A model generated the notes under the pieces. The model made no database searches. It saw only the letters and a program-made list of their open reading frames with translations, and was not told the DNA's origin. A program made the position numbers and the translations under genes. Below are positions 41,887 through 54,289 of a DNA stretch of 64,000 nt, piece by piece. Source of the DNA: Bedellia somnulentella (lineage: Eukaryota > Arthropoda > Insecta > Lepidoptera > Bedelliidae); the NCBI GenBank assembly GCA_963576735.1, contig OY755173.1, positions 7,968,873-8,032,872 on the forward strand. Direction: 5' to 3'. Position 1 is the stretch's first letter. Every line of letters begins with the position of its first letter.

Positions 41887-42668
41887 AAACTAATTGTAAC
41901 CGTATTTTTAGCTAAGTGACGTAAGAAGGTCTCACCTTAAACAAGAATAGCAGGCGTATTGTATGAAGCAGGTAGAGCAGAGGCGGTCAAAACGAATGTT
42001 ACAAAAAGCGTGGGTCGCGCACACCGGGCACGCCCACATAAACCTTGCACCCCTCCGACTGACGTTTGGTAGGGTAGCCTAGGAATGCAATATGGGATTA
42101 AATTAAGATTAAATAGGTAATTTTAAGTATTTTTTTTATTTCAACTGTGCTGATGAAATTATTGTTGAGTTTCAGTGAAGTCTGGACCAAACGATGTTGG
42201 GACCGATTGTTCCTGCCTATTCTATTTGGGATAAAAGAGCGTGTTGTTTATGATATTTAGATTTGGTTAAGTTGTATTTGGCATATGTTCTACATGTTAC
42301 GAATACAATAATGCCCAAAAATTTAGCAGAGAAAATAAAAAAATCATTAAGATTTAAAAGTAAGTTAAGGAAATATTTAGCTTATTAACAAATTTCAAAC
42401 AGCGGCAAGCTCAAAATAAAATATCTTGTTTTATACATTCTATTTATAATCGCTACTGACATTATATATTGCTTAATTAGAATTCGTTATTAATAGTGTT
42501 AGTTAAAAAAGCTTGTTTGGGTTCTGTAAAAGTGATAATATAACTGTGGGTCGTAATTCCATTATACTGTTATATCAAATTATCAAATAACTTAATCATC
42601 AGTATTATTAAATCACGGATGGATGACAACAAAACAATTCTGCCTTACTTAACGTTTATGGCGCTTTT
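41887..42668. other. non-coding, nothing recognised
   Basis: A slightly GC-rich patch at 41975-42070 carries no frame of note. The remainder is AT-rich. Confidence 0.45.
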
Positions 42669-42840
42669 ACTTACCTACTTACTCACGCCCATTATTCCCA
42701 TTGGGGTAGGCAGAGACTATCGATCGCCACTTAGTACGATCTTGACAAACCTCTCTTGCTTCCCTTACATTCATTATTCTTCTCATACATGCTCTTTTAT
42801 TCTTTTCACTTCGGACCCCCGCTTTTCACTTCTGTATTTA
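42669..42840 (-). mobile_element. LINE-C 3' end with ORF2 C-terminal remnant
   Basis: ACTTACTCACGCCCATTATT, CCCATTGGGGTAGGCAGAGA, ATCGATCGCCACTTAGTACG, CTTGACAAACCTCTCTTGC, TCTTCTCATACATGCTCTTT. On minus this encodes the last residues of the LINE protein (S-A-Y-P-N-G and upstream R-A-C-M-R-R-M type segment). Confidence 0.65.
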
Positions 42841-45800
42841 ATTGGATTGCTTTTAATATTTTAGCTTTTGCCTGTAATAAAACTATGATTTATAACTAAA
42901 GCAGTAGGTAAGTTCTTTCACGCTATATTAATCTTATTTTTTTTAAGAAAAGTATATTTATATTATAAGCAATACTAATACTTAGAAAGCACATTATTGA
43001 AACAAAACAACAATTTAAGATTTTAGTCGGTTTTAATTTAAATGCAAACTTGTACAATAATCTAAATAAAAATTTAAAACGTGGTGTATTAAGATTTTTG
43101 TATACCGTTACTAACATAATTTGCTCCATAAATAACTCAAAATATATTACCTAAATTACTCATCCAAAAGTAAGGAGCTTTTAGGAAAGTTCCTAAAGCT
43201 AAGAGGCGTGCGCGCAGTCAGAGCCACTCCTTGGGGCGGCGCGGAACACCTCGCCCCGCCCTTGTCCCGCCCTTCGGCAGCCCTTCGTCATACTGAGCAC
43301 TCGGAAGAAGCTTCTGATTGAAAGTCTTCAGGTAATATATTAGTTTTGTATAAGCTAAGACTGTAATAGAAACAGTTATAACAATTTTGTTACAAATAGG
43401 TATTTGAAATTCAATGTAAGTTTTTTTTAAGGTTGTCTGTCATTAATTGATGCATCTAAAAGGAAACGTATCATGCATTAGTTTTATGATGAATTGAGCA
43501 TAGTATATAAATCAAACTATTCCTGGTAATTTGGAAAATATGGTACCTTTATAGAAAAATCGGCCATGAGAGGGTCGGGCGCATAGTAGAGTTTACAATA
43601 TACAACTTTACAACATTTACAACCATATAACTTTAACGATTTAATCTGACGCCTACATTTTCAGGGCTTCTCAATTCAATGGCCAAATTGTCCAATATAC
43701 TGTATCACACTACACGATCGGCCTTGGGGTGTCCTCATTCATCGAACCATTCTTCAACGAAGAGTCGTCCGCAAAGTGGCTAACTCTCCGAAACCTTCGA
43801 GCACTAAAAAGTTATTTATGTTGGAGAACAAGGCTAGCAAGCAAAAAGTCAACCTACCAAGAAAGATACCTTTCTAATCGCCTCAGTTGAAAACTAATCA
43901 ACAAATACCCCGACTAAAGTTCCACAGAGGTCATAATTGAATCCGCCTATACAACTGCACAGCACGTCATCACAAGACCTCCGGGAAGTCAGTTTTGTCC
44001 GCATGGAAGAATTGAACTGTGCAAGAAAATCTTGGTATCCTTCATTGCACTGACCTCAACCTCACCTAGGGGGAGTGACGATTCTGTAGCACTCGACATG
44101 CACTGCCAATACGAATTCTCAAATGCGGAACCTATGAAGCGCCTCTTTTTTAACAAATCATCATAAAAAACGCTTTTTTATGAATATTTTAAATTTATAA
44201 TTTTGACTGAAATTCAAACTTGATAATCTCTATAAATATTGAAAATAAAAAACTCCTCTACAAAAAACACAATAATTTAGATAGCGCGGCGCCCCCGTTG
44301 ACTTCGCGCCTGTGTGCGCCGCACACTTCGCACATCGGAGCGGCGCGGCCCTGGTTCTTGTAACATTTTGATGTTTTTTTTTATTTCTAGGTACTCCAAT
44401 TACATCTTAACAGCTCAGAGGGATCTGCTTCAGTCTCCAATGCACAAGTTCACAAAGATGCTGCTCAGGCCTATCTTTGTATGATTCGTTACTGTATTCT
44501 ATGAGGAAATCCATATAGCGTTGTTAAAAGTTACACATAATCGCATTCATCCGTACACAGCGGTCTGCCTTCTATTATTTCAACGATTACAAACGCTCAA
44601 GAAGAACAAGATAACGAGATGATTCCGCATCTGCCTCAATAAAGCAAATAAATTTCATAAAATCTGGGTCACTTTAAGTACGTACTCTCGTGTAAAAGAA
44701 ACTTGTATACCCAGTGTTAAAAGAATATCTCTGACAGTTCTGATTATCCTGTTTGGGTAAGAATACCGGAAAAAAAACGAAAGTCTCGCCAAACCTATCA
44801 AGAAAATGTTTCTTTGTGTGTGGCAATTGATTGATTGATTACTTATTAAGCGATTCACTTACAACACACAACTTAAATTTAAAAGCGTTCCATCAGAAAA
44901 GAAATCTAATGAAATTAACAATTACTAGATAGCATTTTTGTTTGTCCTCACAAAAAAGCATCGACTACAAAAATAGCAAACAAACTGTTACTCCCGCAGC
45001 GCTGAGCTCCAATAATCTGCCAAAAACAGACAAAATATGAGTTCGAATCAAACTGGGGTGGACGGGGTGCTGGGCGGCCATGACGTAACATTGTTCATTT
45101 ACTCTACACCAAAAGCTTTATATATGAGTAGTAACTGTATGCTATACATTTATTATTAGCTAATTCTTAATAATATTCTTTTGCTTTATATGTTAGAGTT
45201 TAATAAAAACTGTTGATAAACCTATTATAAAAATATATAGATACCACAGATTTTTGTATCTAATTATAGCTGCCTTGAATAAAACCAAGAGCGTTCGAAT
45301 AACTAATTTTAACAATAATTTAAACTGCGAAGCGAGAAAATAAATTGTACCGTTTTGAAACGTTGACGTAAGACCGACTGAGACATCTAGTGGATAGAAT
45401 GCAAACTAATATTGTCGCCGCTGGATTGTTATACAGTACAGCCAAGGCGTTGTGACGTGGGCAATCAACGTATCTGATATGCTTCCCACTAATGATGTTG
45501 ATGTAATAGAGAATTTGATAAAATATGTTATGATTGTTGAAATATACTTATATCAGAAATTATCACTTGTGTAGGTAATTAGGTAATATAGGTTAATACT
45601 GTTCAGCAACCAATTAAAAGACTTAGGTACAGTTTAATTCGACATTCGATAAAAAGACTTCGAAATAAAGAGAGATCCTATGGCCTGTTCCTTACGCGCA
45701 TGAAAACGATCACGAAACGAACCACTTTTTCCGCCTTTATCCGCCATTTTGGAATAGCTATCATCTTTTACGCAACTATTCCAAATAGATGCAGATTTTA

Positions 45801-46270
45801 TTTAAAATAGGAAAGCAAATTACATATGATGTTTGTGAGTTTAAATTTTTTCTTTCTTTCTCTCCTAAAGAGTCAATATTTTGTTATTGCCGCTTGATAG
45901 CTATTCTATTTCAACCTCTATTTTAAACTGCTTGTTTGAAATAGAGGTTGAAATATATATTTTAAACGTATGTATGTCTTTAGACATTACATGGACGTGT
46001 TTAGTTCCCTAATTTGGGAATGTTCAATTGGACGACGACCGCGACCCCTGGATTTAAGAATGGCACTTTTCTATTTGATAAACCAAGGTTGTCACGGCCC
46101 CTCGACGGTAAAAGATAAATTACTGAACAATTTATTGGTATATATTGGCTTTCATTCCAAATTAAGTAATTATTTGTTTGTCTGTCTATCTGTCTGACTG
46201 ACCGTCAGTCGCCAGGCTGTATCTTATGAACCGTATAACCGTAGCTTGAAATATAATATTTCTTCATTCG
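42841..46270. other. mostly unique sequence; two CpG-rich patches
   Basis: No repeat family or gene is recognised. Two CpG-rich patches stand out: 43195-43330 (GGGGCGGCGCGGAACACC, CCCCGCCCTTGTCCCGCCC, ending at TCTTCAG|GTAATA, a donor-like site) and 44281-44362 (GATAGCGCGGCGCCCCCG, GAGCGGCGCGGCC). 43660-44130 is also GC-richer but has stops in all frames. They could be promoter or 5' UTR elements of an undetected gene. An inverted pair around 45910-45955 (TTTCAACCTCTATTTTAAAC / GAAATAGAGGTTGAAA) forms a small hairpin. Confidence 0.35.
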
Positions 46271-46600
46271 ATAACCGGAATGGCTCACTGGGTAGAACAT
46301 CGCTAATCGTGCAGACGATTAGGGTCCAAATCCCGGGTCGGGTCTACACCAATTTCTCTTTTCTAAAGACATATGTGTGGTTAATTTATCATGGTTGTTA
46401 ACGGCGTGGGAAAACATCGTGAGGAAACACACATGGCTAAGTTGTACTTCGTCATGATACAGTGTATTCTCACAAAACACTGTCCAAGCAAAACGTGGGT
46501 ACTCTGAACACCAGGTGAAAATGTCACGTTATATTCAGAAGTATTAGTACCTCTGCCAACCCCTTCGGGGATATATATGGCGTGAACGTTTGAGTTGAGA
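46271..46600 (+). mobile_element. SINE B
   Basis: AACCGGAATGGCTCACTGGG (A box), GGGTCCAAATCCCGGGTC (B box region), body, then CTCTGCCAACCCCTTCGGGG and GGCGTGAACGTTTGAG. The GATAGGCCTGCCCCC block is deleted. Confidence 0.75.
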
Positions 46601-47139
46601 TGAGTATAACATACACAATAAACAATTAAATTAAGTAAAACAAACAGAAATTCAACAGAACGGGACCTAAATAACTCAAATCAAGTAAATATGAAAACCA
46701 CTGTCACATTAAGTAATAGAACGCCAAACGAGAAATCCATTTAAAACATCGGGGGTCCGATCGTGGTATTAAGGGCGCAGGGGGATGGGGGCGCCACCCT
46801 TGTCTCCTTATCGATCGGCTCACAGGGTTGCTACAACCTGGCGACAACACTTGTAGGGGTGCGTTGCAATTAAGCATAAATATTCATTAAATACGGCAAT
46901 TAGAAAAAGCATTAGTAGTTGAAATTTAAGTAATGTGTGATGTCTAAAGTTCACGCATACCTATTTTGTTTGAAATGAAATTTTATGTTCGATATTACGC
47001 GAAATTGTAAATATATCCAGTTAGAAACAACAAAAACGTATATTATAATATAATATTTTTTTTTGGTTCTTTAAGGAATATTGCCAGAAATGGCATGTGT
47101 TCTCGGAACCAGATGCCAATAAAGATTACATAAATTAAT
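46601..47139. other. non-coding, nothing recognised
   Basis: A short GC-rich patch at 46745-46860 (GCGCAGGGGGATGGGGGCGC) has no frame or family match. Confidence 0.4.
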
Positions 47140-47435
47140 CGATGATTAAGCGAAATTTGGTCAACAACAAAAGCAAACCATCTTGAAGATGGTTTAGGCA
47201 CATAGAGAGGATGGATGACAGTAAATTGGTGATAGGAATCTATAGAGCTAAAGTGGAAGGTAATATTAGTAGAGGACAACCACGTAGGGCACATTTAGAC
47301 CAGATAGAGAGTGTACTTAAAAATGCAGGCAACGAAGTATGAAGAATAAAAGAGCATGTATGAAAAGATTGATGGAAGTAAACGAGGTAAGAGAGGTTTG
47401 CCAGGTTGGTGCGAAGTGGTGATCCAGTATATCTT
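47140..47435 (+). pseudogene. LINE-C ORF2 C-terminal coding remnant
   Basis: The + strand reads RWFRHIERMDDSKLVIGIYR, AKVEGNISRGQPRRAHLDQI, ESVLKNAGNEV and, after a stop, RIKEHV and a further degraded stretch with RFARLV. The H-x-ERM-D, then R/K-G-x-PRR-x3-D-Q pattern is the C-terminal signature of many insect non-LTR retrotransposon proteins. The matching minus-strand copies are at 56037-56260 and 56760-56960. It is 5'-truncated and interrupted by stops, and the 3' hairpin and tail are lost. Clade assignment (RTE-like) is tentative. Confidence 0.65.
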
Positions 47436-47474
47436 TGTAACTAAAGCAAGTAACTTGTTATAAAAATACATATA

Positions 47475-47714
47475 CTACATATACTCACGGCTATATTTCC
47501 CTTGAAGGGGTAGCCAGAGCTAAGGAATTATAAATTTATCAGCCACTTTTGGAAGTTGAGTGGGGAAAAGACGGTAAAAACAAAGGTTTTTGGTGATGGG
47601 TCTCCAACCGCATCGCCCTAAAATCCAATAAAAAGCCCCATTACCCTTAGTCGCCTCTTACGACACCCGTGGGTAGAAAGGGGTAGCGACATACTAAGCC
47701 GGCACTACACGGCA
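47475..47714 (-). mobile_element. Family A SINE-like retroposon, well preserved
   Basis: TACATATACTCACGGCTATA tail, AAGGGGTAGCCAGAGCTAAG, TCTCCAACCGCATCGCCC, TTAGTCGCCTCTTACGACAC, head TAAGCCGGCACTACACGGCA. Confidence 0.75.
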
Positions 47715-48745
47715 AAAATGTAATGATCTATCCAACAATGATCGTAAAATGTTGTGATCGATCATACTAAAAGTAATAATCTTTGTCTTAGGTCGATTTT
47801 ATGGTAGAGTGATTTTAATTGACTGCCCTGCTGATGATATTTATATGGGTAATGTGCTTGATAGGCCTTGGATACAAATTGCGATGAATAAAAAGGGCAT
47901 GGCAATAAGATTGATTTATTGATTATATAATGCGCTAGCGATCGGCCAGCTTCAAATATTTTGTCTTTTGGCGTTCGTTAGATTCTGTCTAGCCCAAGGA
48001 TAAAATATTATGTGACGTATAATCAGAGATTCCTTAGACTAACTTAATTTAACTCTTAACTGTGGCCGAAACCATAATTTGTAAGATTCTTTCTATTTGA
48101 TATAGAAAATGAAAATAGTTCATTGAGTATTTACTGTCTTTTTACAAATAGTCACACTTACTTATTCACAAAAGCTATAGTATAAAGTATAGTGGCATAC
48201 AGGCTATTAGCAATTTTGAAGTTAAATAATATTTATTAAGGGGCGTGCTTTCAGTATGGATCTTACCTTAAATGTAGTTGGTTCGCAAGAATGGCGTTAA
48301 CTAGACTATAAAAACGAACATAACATTTCTGCTAAATGATAAGGTACGAGTATATAGTACTATTTAGTAAAAATAATCAATAAGGTTAATATTTTTTTAT
48401 CGATACCAATTTACAGCTGTAACCACATACAGACAGACGGACATGGCGAAACTATACAAGGTGTCCTTTTGACTACGAAACCATAAAATAATGAGTTCCT
48501 TTTTTCATATAGTTAAATTATTTATTTCAGCTTCCTTTATCAGCAGGAGCCTACAATAGATTTAGGTAAGAATAAGTGGGCTAAATCACGGTTACTGCAT
48601 AGATTTTACCTACAAAGGGGCAGTTAAACGGACTAGGGTAGTAGTACTTAGACAGACAAAACTGATTACTGTTCCCAATATGCAGTAAACAATATTAGGA
48701 AGCGACCAAACTAAACTTTGATTTGGTGGATAAATTAATATTTAG
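47715..48745. other. non-coding with a degraded repeat scrap
   Basis: 48420-48490 (ACATACAGACAGACGGACAT, GGCGAAACTATACAAGG) resembles the 3' part of the element at 40.0-40.6 kb. Nothing else is recognised. Confidence 0.4.
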
Positions 48746-48964
48746 TGTTCATTATCGGCTAAGAATATCCGCCTATCGTAGGAGTGGATTTAGGGTATAG
48801 GGGCCTTTGAAGTGACTTTTAGGCGAAGCGGCTGGAAACCAACCACCAACAACATTTAGATTCAAATCATTTCCACAAAGGTGGCTGGAGAATTTCTGAT
48901 TGTGATGCTTTGGCTACCCCTTCTAGGTGAATATAGTCGTGAGTATATGTTTGTAGGTATGTAT
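48746..48964 (+). mobile_element. Family A SINE-like retroposon, diverged
   Basis: ATTATCGGCTAAGAATATCC head, GGCGAAGCGGCTGGAAACC, TTTGGCTACCCCTTCTAGG, GTCGTGAGTATATGTTTG tail. Confidence 0.65.
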
Positions 48965-49079
48965 AAAAGAAATTTGTGTAAATTGTTTGCTGGTGGTGAT
49001 GAAAGTAACACAGGCTATAAATAACATAAACACTTATCATATAGGCTATATCATAGTGGCTTAACAGTGAAAAATAATT

Positions 49080-49108
49080 AACACCATCCATGCGAAGCCG
49101 GGGCGGAT
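49080..49108 (+). mobile_element. RTE-like 3' tail fragment
   Basis: CATGCGAAGCCGGGGCGGAT is the conserved end also seen at 18540-18580 and, inverted, at 61316. Confidence 0.4.
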
Positions 49109-49213
49109 CACAAGTTTACAATAAAAACAGCATCTCTAAATTATATTCAAAACTGCTAATTTTTTTAACGTCGTATTTGTTTCGAATATAGTTTTTTGCT
49201 CTACGAAGTTTCG

Positions 49214-49360
49214 AACTCAAGGCTATATTTTCCAAGATAGCGTAGCCAGAACTTGAATTGGAAATCAAGCGGTTTTTTTTATAAAACATAAAATGGTTAA
49301 TGGATGCCTGGAACACATTGCCCACGTTCTCATAAAAAGCCCCAAAACTCTCAATCCAAC
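49214..49360 (-). mobile_element. Family A, heavily degraded
   Basis: AACTCAAGGCTATATTTTCC, GCGTAGCCAGAACTTG and later CATAAAAAGCCCCAAAACTC remain. The middle is replaced or lost. Confidence 0.45.
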
Positions 49361-49703
49361 AGTAAGCCAAAAAAGAACATAACTCTGTCTATACCTTTTA
49401 GTGATGAAAGCTTACCCAATGTTAATTTTAAATGACACTTGTAATAAATGAAGTGCCTATTTTGACCGCGGCTTTACTTTGTAGCGAAGGTAATTAGATT
49501 AAAGTGAACATTGTTTGCGAACCAACAACGTTTTGTTTGTGCATTGTTCTGCTACAGAAATTAGGGTTACCACTAATACTACACTCATGCTCCTTTGCAT
49601 TCAGCCGCTAACTGGTTGGTAAGACTGACGAGTGACCAGTAATAGACCTTCCTTTGTAGAGATTTGTGTTAGTGAGTATATAAGAAGAGTTTTCTATGAG
49701 TTT
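49361..49703. other. non-coding
   Basis: No coding or repeat signal recognised. Confidence 0.4.
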
Positions 49704-49860
49704 GCCGTTTCTACCCACGGGTGTCGTAAGAGGCGACTAAGGGTATGGAGTTTTTTGAAGTGGTTTTTGGACGATGCGGTTGGAGACCCATCTTTTCCCC
49801 TATCATATCAAAATGTGACTGAGGAGTTTCTAGCTGAAAAGCTCTATGTATGTATGTACT
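49704..49860 (+). mobile_element. Family A, internally deleted
   Basis: CCGTTTCTACCCACGGGTGT, CGTAAGAGGCGACTAAGG, GACGATGCGGTTGGAGACCC, then a jump to TCAAAATGTGACTGAGGAGT and a TATGTATGTA tail lacking the ACCCC hairpin. Confidence 0.6.
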
Positions 49861-50179
49861 TATGTTTTCTATAAGTGTGGTCGTGCGTTCTGGAATTTGC
49901 GGTGGTAGCAAACAGCCATCTCCCTCATACTTCTAAATTATCCTATATCTTTATCTAATTGTAACCGAGACGAACTCAGGAAATAATTTTAAGCATAGGC
50001 CCTGGCTATGTTTAGAGCCGCGAAATACTGATTGAAACAACTGTTGAGCCACCAGTTTGGTTTATATGAAAATTTATTTAAAACTTTGAGTTAGTGTAAG
50101 TTGAGTGTAATTTAAAGCACACATTTATGTCACTAAATTACACCGGAGTACAATATTTATACTTATAACAACCATGTCC
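49861..50179. other. non-coding
   Basis: No coding or repeat signal recognised. Confidence 0.4.
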
Positions 50180-50560
50180 ATTGTAGAATATGATATTTTG
50201 AGTAAAAAATATGATAATCTTCTAAATACCAGACGGCTAATAAAAATAAAAAATAATAAAAATATTTATTTTTGGACAGCATAAAATCCATTGTGTTAGT
50301 AATCTTAAAACTAAGTGTGTTAGTACTTATATTCTACTAAGGATTTGGTTATATTAATTAAGTGGCCGATAAGTGGATAATCCCCACTATCGGCTATCGC
50401 CTTCAGGACGCCGTTGCTGCTGCCGCGCACCCTGCGCAGTAGTGACGCAGCCTTCTTCCGCAGAATAGTAGTGAAGCTATCTATTTCTGCATACGCAAAC
50501 ATGGCTGAGGCTCTACAGAAGCGCGGCAACCCCAACACACAGAACGCCGGGCCGCCGACA
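50180..50560 (-). pseudogene. LINE ORF2 C-terminal end and 3' UTR (third LINE type)
   Basis: The minus frame ends MLGLPRFCRASAMFAYAEID, SFTTILRKKAASLLRRVRGS, SNGVLKAIADSGDYPLIGHL. The pattern of LPR-C-SA-MFA followed by a short helix RKK-ASL--R-R-S-N matches the C-termini of lepidopteran LINE polyproteins as I recall them. An AATAAAAAT-type A-rich tail region lies at about 50240-50265. Upstream (50540-50700) is GC-rich with repeated CCGCCG / ATATGTCGG words and no continuing frame. Confidence 0.5.
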
Positions 50561-51108
50561 TATGTCGGTAACTTTTTGTCGGCAGCCTAGTTTTTTACAA
50601 TAGACATAATTATTTTAACACAGGCCGCCGGGTTATGTCGCCGGGCAATGTTGGCGGCGGGCTCAGTGTGTATTGCACTTTACGGAGGCGGCGGGTTCAG
50701 TATAGGCTCTAGTTGTTTATATATTCGACTTACAGATAATTAAATAATCTTTTACTTTTTGCTTTCTTTAAAATTAATCTACTAATTGTCTATTTAATTC
50801 ATAAGTCTAGGATTTTTCTTTGGATACCAAGGACGCATACATATATGTGTGCAATTGCGTTAGCAAATATATATAATATTATTATATCGTAACCGATACA
50901 ATAAAAACTTTTCATGGCACGGTCGTTGCTAAGATTGGTTCATGTATATGTTTGTGAAATATGTCATCCTCTGTTGCAAGACTAGTACTTCAGACTAGGC
51001 TCTTGATGTAAAATTTTGGATGGCTGGTTTTGCTTTCTATTCAGAACTACGAAGAACCGGAACTAACAAGCCTAAATGATGTCATTTATTTTCCATAATT
51101 CGTGTAAA
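50561..51108. other. non-coding, GC-rich patch then AT-rich
   Basis: 50545-50700 contains GGCCGCCGACATATGTCGG, GGCCGCCGGGTTATGTCG and GGCGGCGGGCTCAGTG, partly repeated and inverted. The rest is AT-rich. No frame is supported. Confidence 0.4.
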
Positions 51109-51455
51109 CGTGACAGCTCAATGGATAAGAAATTTCGTCCGTCGCGTCATGCAGACAGGCGAGGGTCCAAATCCCGGGTCGGGCTCACACGAATTTGTCA
51201 AATTTTTGTGGTAAATTTATCATGGATGTTAACATTGAGGGAAAACATCGTGAGGAAACCCAAATGGCTCCGCCATTACTGTACTTAAAAATGTGACAAT
51301 GTATTTTGGCACAAAACGGCAAAAGGTACACTGTTCAAGAAAGACGTGGGAACACCACATCTGTGAAAATGTCACATGATTTTCAACAGCATTAGTACCT
51401 CTGCCAACCCCTTCGAGGATATTCGGGGTGAGCGTTTGTGTCTTCGAGTTAATTT
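51109..51455 (+). mobile_element. SINE B, diverged
   Basis: CGTGACAGCTCAATGGATAA (A box region), GGGTCCAAATCCCGGGTC (B box), shortened body, CTCTGCCAACCCCTTCGAGG and GGGGTGAGCGTTTGTG. Confidence 0.7.
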
Positions 51456-51839
51456 AGAAGTTTTTCATTAAGATTTTCTTTCTTTAGGAAACTCTATCGG
51501 TTTGCTTTTTAGGTCGAGGGGGTTATTTTAACACATACCGTAATTTCTATCCCTTAGTTTGCGTAGTCATAAAATTAATTGCAAAAACATTATTCCTGTT
51601 GAAATATGCAATCATATTATTCAACATCTAACAAGCATTCAACAGCTACGCTAACAGCACTAATTAATATCGCATCACCCCATTCATTAAAACAGGGTGG
51701 GCAAAACTAGGTCTCGGTCGACTGCAACCTGCATCAATTAAACTGATACTAACTCTGGAAATAGGAAGCGTGTCTTCTGTCAATGGGGTAGTAAGGGGAG
51801 AGTTTATTCCACTGCACATTATGGGGTTGATTTTATGAT
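51456..51839. other. non-coding
   Basis: No coding or repeat signal recognised. Confidence 0.4.
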
Positions 51840-51853
51840 ACTAAAACGATTTA

Positions 51854-52093
51854 CATACATATTCTCACGGCTGTAATTCCCTAGAAGGGGTAGCCAGAGC
51901 CAAGGAATTATAAATTCCTCAGCCACTTTTGGAAGTTGTGTGGGGAAAAGATAGTAAAATAAAGGTTTTTGGTGATGGGTCTCCAACCGCATCGCCCAAA
52001 AATCTAATAAAAAGCCCCAATACCCTTAGTCGCTTCTTACGACACCCGTGGGTAGGAAGGGGTAGCGACATTCTAAGCCGGCACTACACGGCA
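51854..52093 (-). mobile_element. Family A SINE-like retroposon with 14-bp duplication
   Basis: CATACATATTCTCACGGCTG tail, AAGGGGTAGCCAGAGCC, TCTCCAACCGCATCGCCC, head TAAGCCGGCACTACACGGCA. ACTAAAACGATTTA is duplicated exactly at 51840-51853 and 52094-52107, typical of target-primed reverse transcription. Confidence 0.8.
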
Positions 52094-52169
52094 ACTAAAA
52101 CGATTTATGATAAAGAAATGGAGCCTGAGCTTAAAACTATTAGAAGTGGTTTTATAATGTGTATTGAAG

Positions 52170-52280
52170 GCTTAAAATAGCACAAATCATTTCTTCCCAC
52201 GGGTGTCGTAAGAGGCGACTGAGGATTTTGAGGCTTCTTTAGTTATTGTTTGGCTATGTGGTTGAAGACTTATCACCATT
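52170..52280 (+). mobile_element. Family A, 5' part only
   Basis: CTTAAAATAGCACAAATCAT, CCCACGGGTGTCGTAAGAGG, CGACTGAGGATTTTGAGG. It is truncated on the 3' side, unusual for a LINE-mobilised insertion, so a later deletion is likely. Confidence 0.5.
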
Positions 52281-53778
52281 ACCAATGGCTGGTGCATAGA
52301 TAACGGCATTAAATTATTTATTGAATACTTTAAGTCGTTGGTCTACATACTAAAATAGAACTACGCGAGTAAAACTTACTCCAAATTTTCCTTCCCTTAA
52401 GAAGTAGACCAATGGATTTCATATTACATCGTGCGTAATGAAAAGCTCATTGAATTGATTATTATACTTATAAATCAGACGTGTATGTGTGGGAATTGTA
52501 TTAAATCCATTATTTTAAATTATTTAATACTAAACAAAATGCACGAAAATACGCAAGAGCTGCGTTAGCCGTCCCGCTCCACCCGTGTTCATTTAGGCCT
52601 AAATAGTGCGTGTGCCGTGAAGCGTTTTGTATTGAATGTATCAAGTTTAAATATCTGAAATGTTATGACTAGATTTGATTTTGTTTGTTACTGTTATATT
52701 TTTTCTGTTCAAGGAAATTCAGACTTTTCCTGATCTATTTTGCGAAATATTGATATTTAGTCGATTTTTGTTTTGACATCGACTAAGGAATAAATACTCC
52801 GATTGTTTTGTATAGTAACTAAATTAAATGTTTTCGAAACCTCAAACTACTTGGACGATTTTGGACGAATTAATGGCAACTGCCTACTAGAAAGGAAATA
52901 TTTCATTGATCCTAACTAACCTTGCATAATTCTTTATCGAACATCGTGAGATCTGACGAAATGTTGTTTATTTATTTATTTCATGATATCAAATTTAATT
53001 TGAAAAGAGTCTAGAAGAATTCCTGATACGAAAGTATAAAACACTCTTTTGCTTTTCATTTCAATTTTACTCCGAACGTAGTGCGTCCGAAACTGAGTTA
53101 AGCATGCAATATAATAGTGCCGTTATGACTACAATATCACAATTAAATAGCGAAACCTCACAATTATACTAGCGTGGCCTCAACTCTAACTTAATTACAT
53201 TTAGTTTCCTTTCTAATTTATTCTTTTCTCTAAAATCGTGCGCCAGCGCTTGCTTTCTCACAGGTCACGAGCAAAACCAATTTGAGTCCGTTCACTTCAG
53301 ACTGCACAATGGGAACACTGACATCTCTTTTCAACTAGGCGTTTTAACGCTCTCTCTATCTCTTTCTAGTATGCGCTGTTGTCAATTCTACTTGACCTTG
53401 TTGACGCGGCTTGCAATCGTAATAATAGTATTGATATGCCTAATTAAGTCATAATGATTGATGGTTTATGCTTTTCACCACAGCTACTTATTTCTTTTTG
53501 TTTTTATGATTATTTATGTTGTTAGTGCTATCACGTTAATTTGAATATATTTTATCTACTCCATATTTTTTAATACCACCGCGTGAGGTTATGTATGCAT
53601 ATTTTTTATTTACTAAGTTTCATTATCACGTGAAAGGGTAATTGTACGATTCAATCTGCTTTGGGATACATCTACATATTTAGTCAAAGATATTATATAA
53701 GAAGTTGTCCAAACCTCCCGGATCCAGAACTCGAATCGTAAGAACACATAAGAAGTTCTTGTATTCAGGATAACTATA
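52281..53778. other. non-coding, nothing recognised
   Basis: AT-rich. A small GC-rich patch lies at 52555-52620 (CGTCCCGCTCCACCCGTG). No frame over 60 codons resembles a protein. Confidence 0.45.
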
Positions 53779-54214
53779 TACGTATACTCACGGCCATTAA
53801 TCCCAAAAAGGGGTAGCCAGAGCATCAGAGCTAGAAACTCCTAGAAACAGCCATATTTGGAAGTTGGTAGGGGAGAAGATGATATAAATAAAGCATCGTT
53901 GGTGATGGGTCTCCAGCCGCATCGCCCAAAAATCACTTAAAAAGCCCCAAACCCTTAGTCGCCTCTTACGACACCCGTGGGTAGAAAGGAGTAGTCTAAA
54001 GAGCTTATTCCATTTGTCTGAATGAAGACGTCTGAAAGCCACAGAATCTGAATTCAGACTAGTGGAATAACGTTCAGAACGCTAAGCTTCTGAAAAGTAG
54101 ACAAATTTGTGTAGTGGAATAACAAGCGTCTGCGGCAGTAACTTCGAAGGACGTCTGAATTCAGAAACGACAAAGTGTAATGGAATAAGCTCTTAAGCCG
54201 GCACTACGCGGCAA
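53779..54214 (-). mobile_element. Family A interrupted by a MITE
   Basis: CGTATACTCACGGCCATTAA tail, AAGGGGTAGCCAGAGCATC, CTCCAGCCGCATCGCCC, TTAGTCGCCTCTTACGACAC, and the head TAAGCCGGCACTACGCGGCA resumes after the insertion at 54000-54193. Confidence 0.75.
54000..54193. mobile_element. PIF/Harbinger-like MITE (TAA duplication)
   Basis: Termini AGAGCTTATTCCATT and AATGGAATAAGCTCT are exact inverted repeats of 15 bp. The 3-bp duplication TAA (53997-53999 and 54194-54196) fits the TWA target of PIF/Harbinger. Internal words GTCTGAATTCAGA recur in both orientations. It is 194 bp with no coding capacity. Confidence 0.7.
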
Positions 54215-54289
54215 AAAATATAAATATACCTATACTTTTTGTCTGCTATTCTTTCAGACTTAAGATTATTTTAGCGGTGCATACTTTCA

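Noticed and set aside
47043..47294. 83-codon minus-strand ORF
   Set aside because: It is antisense to the LINE-C C-terminal signature that reads on the plus strand.
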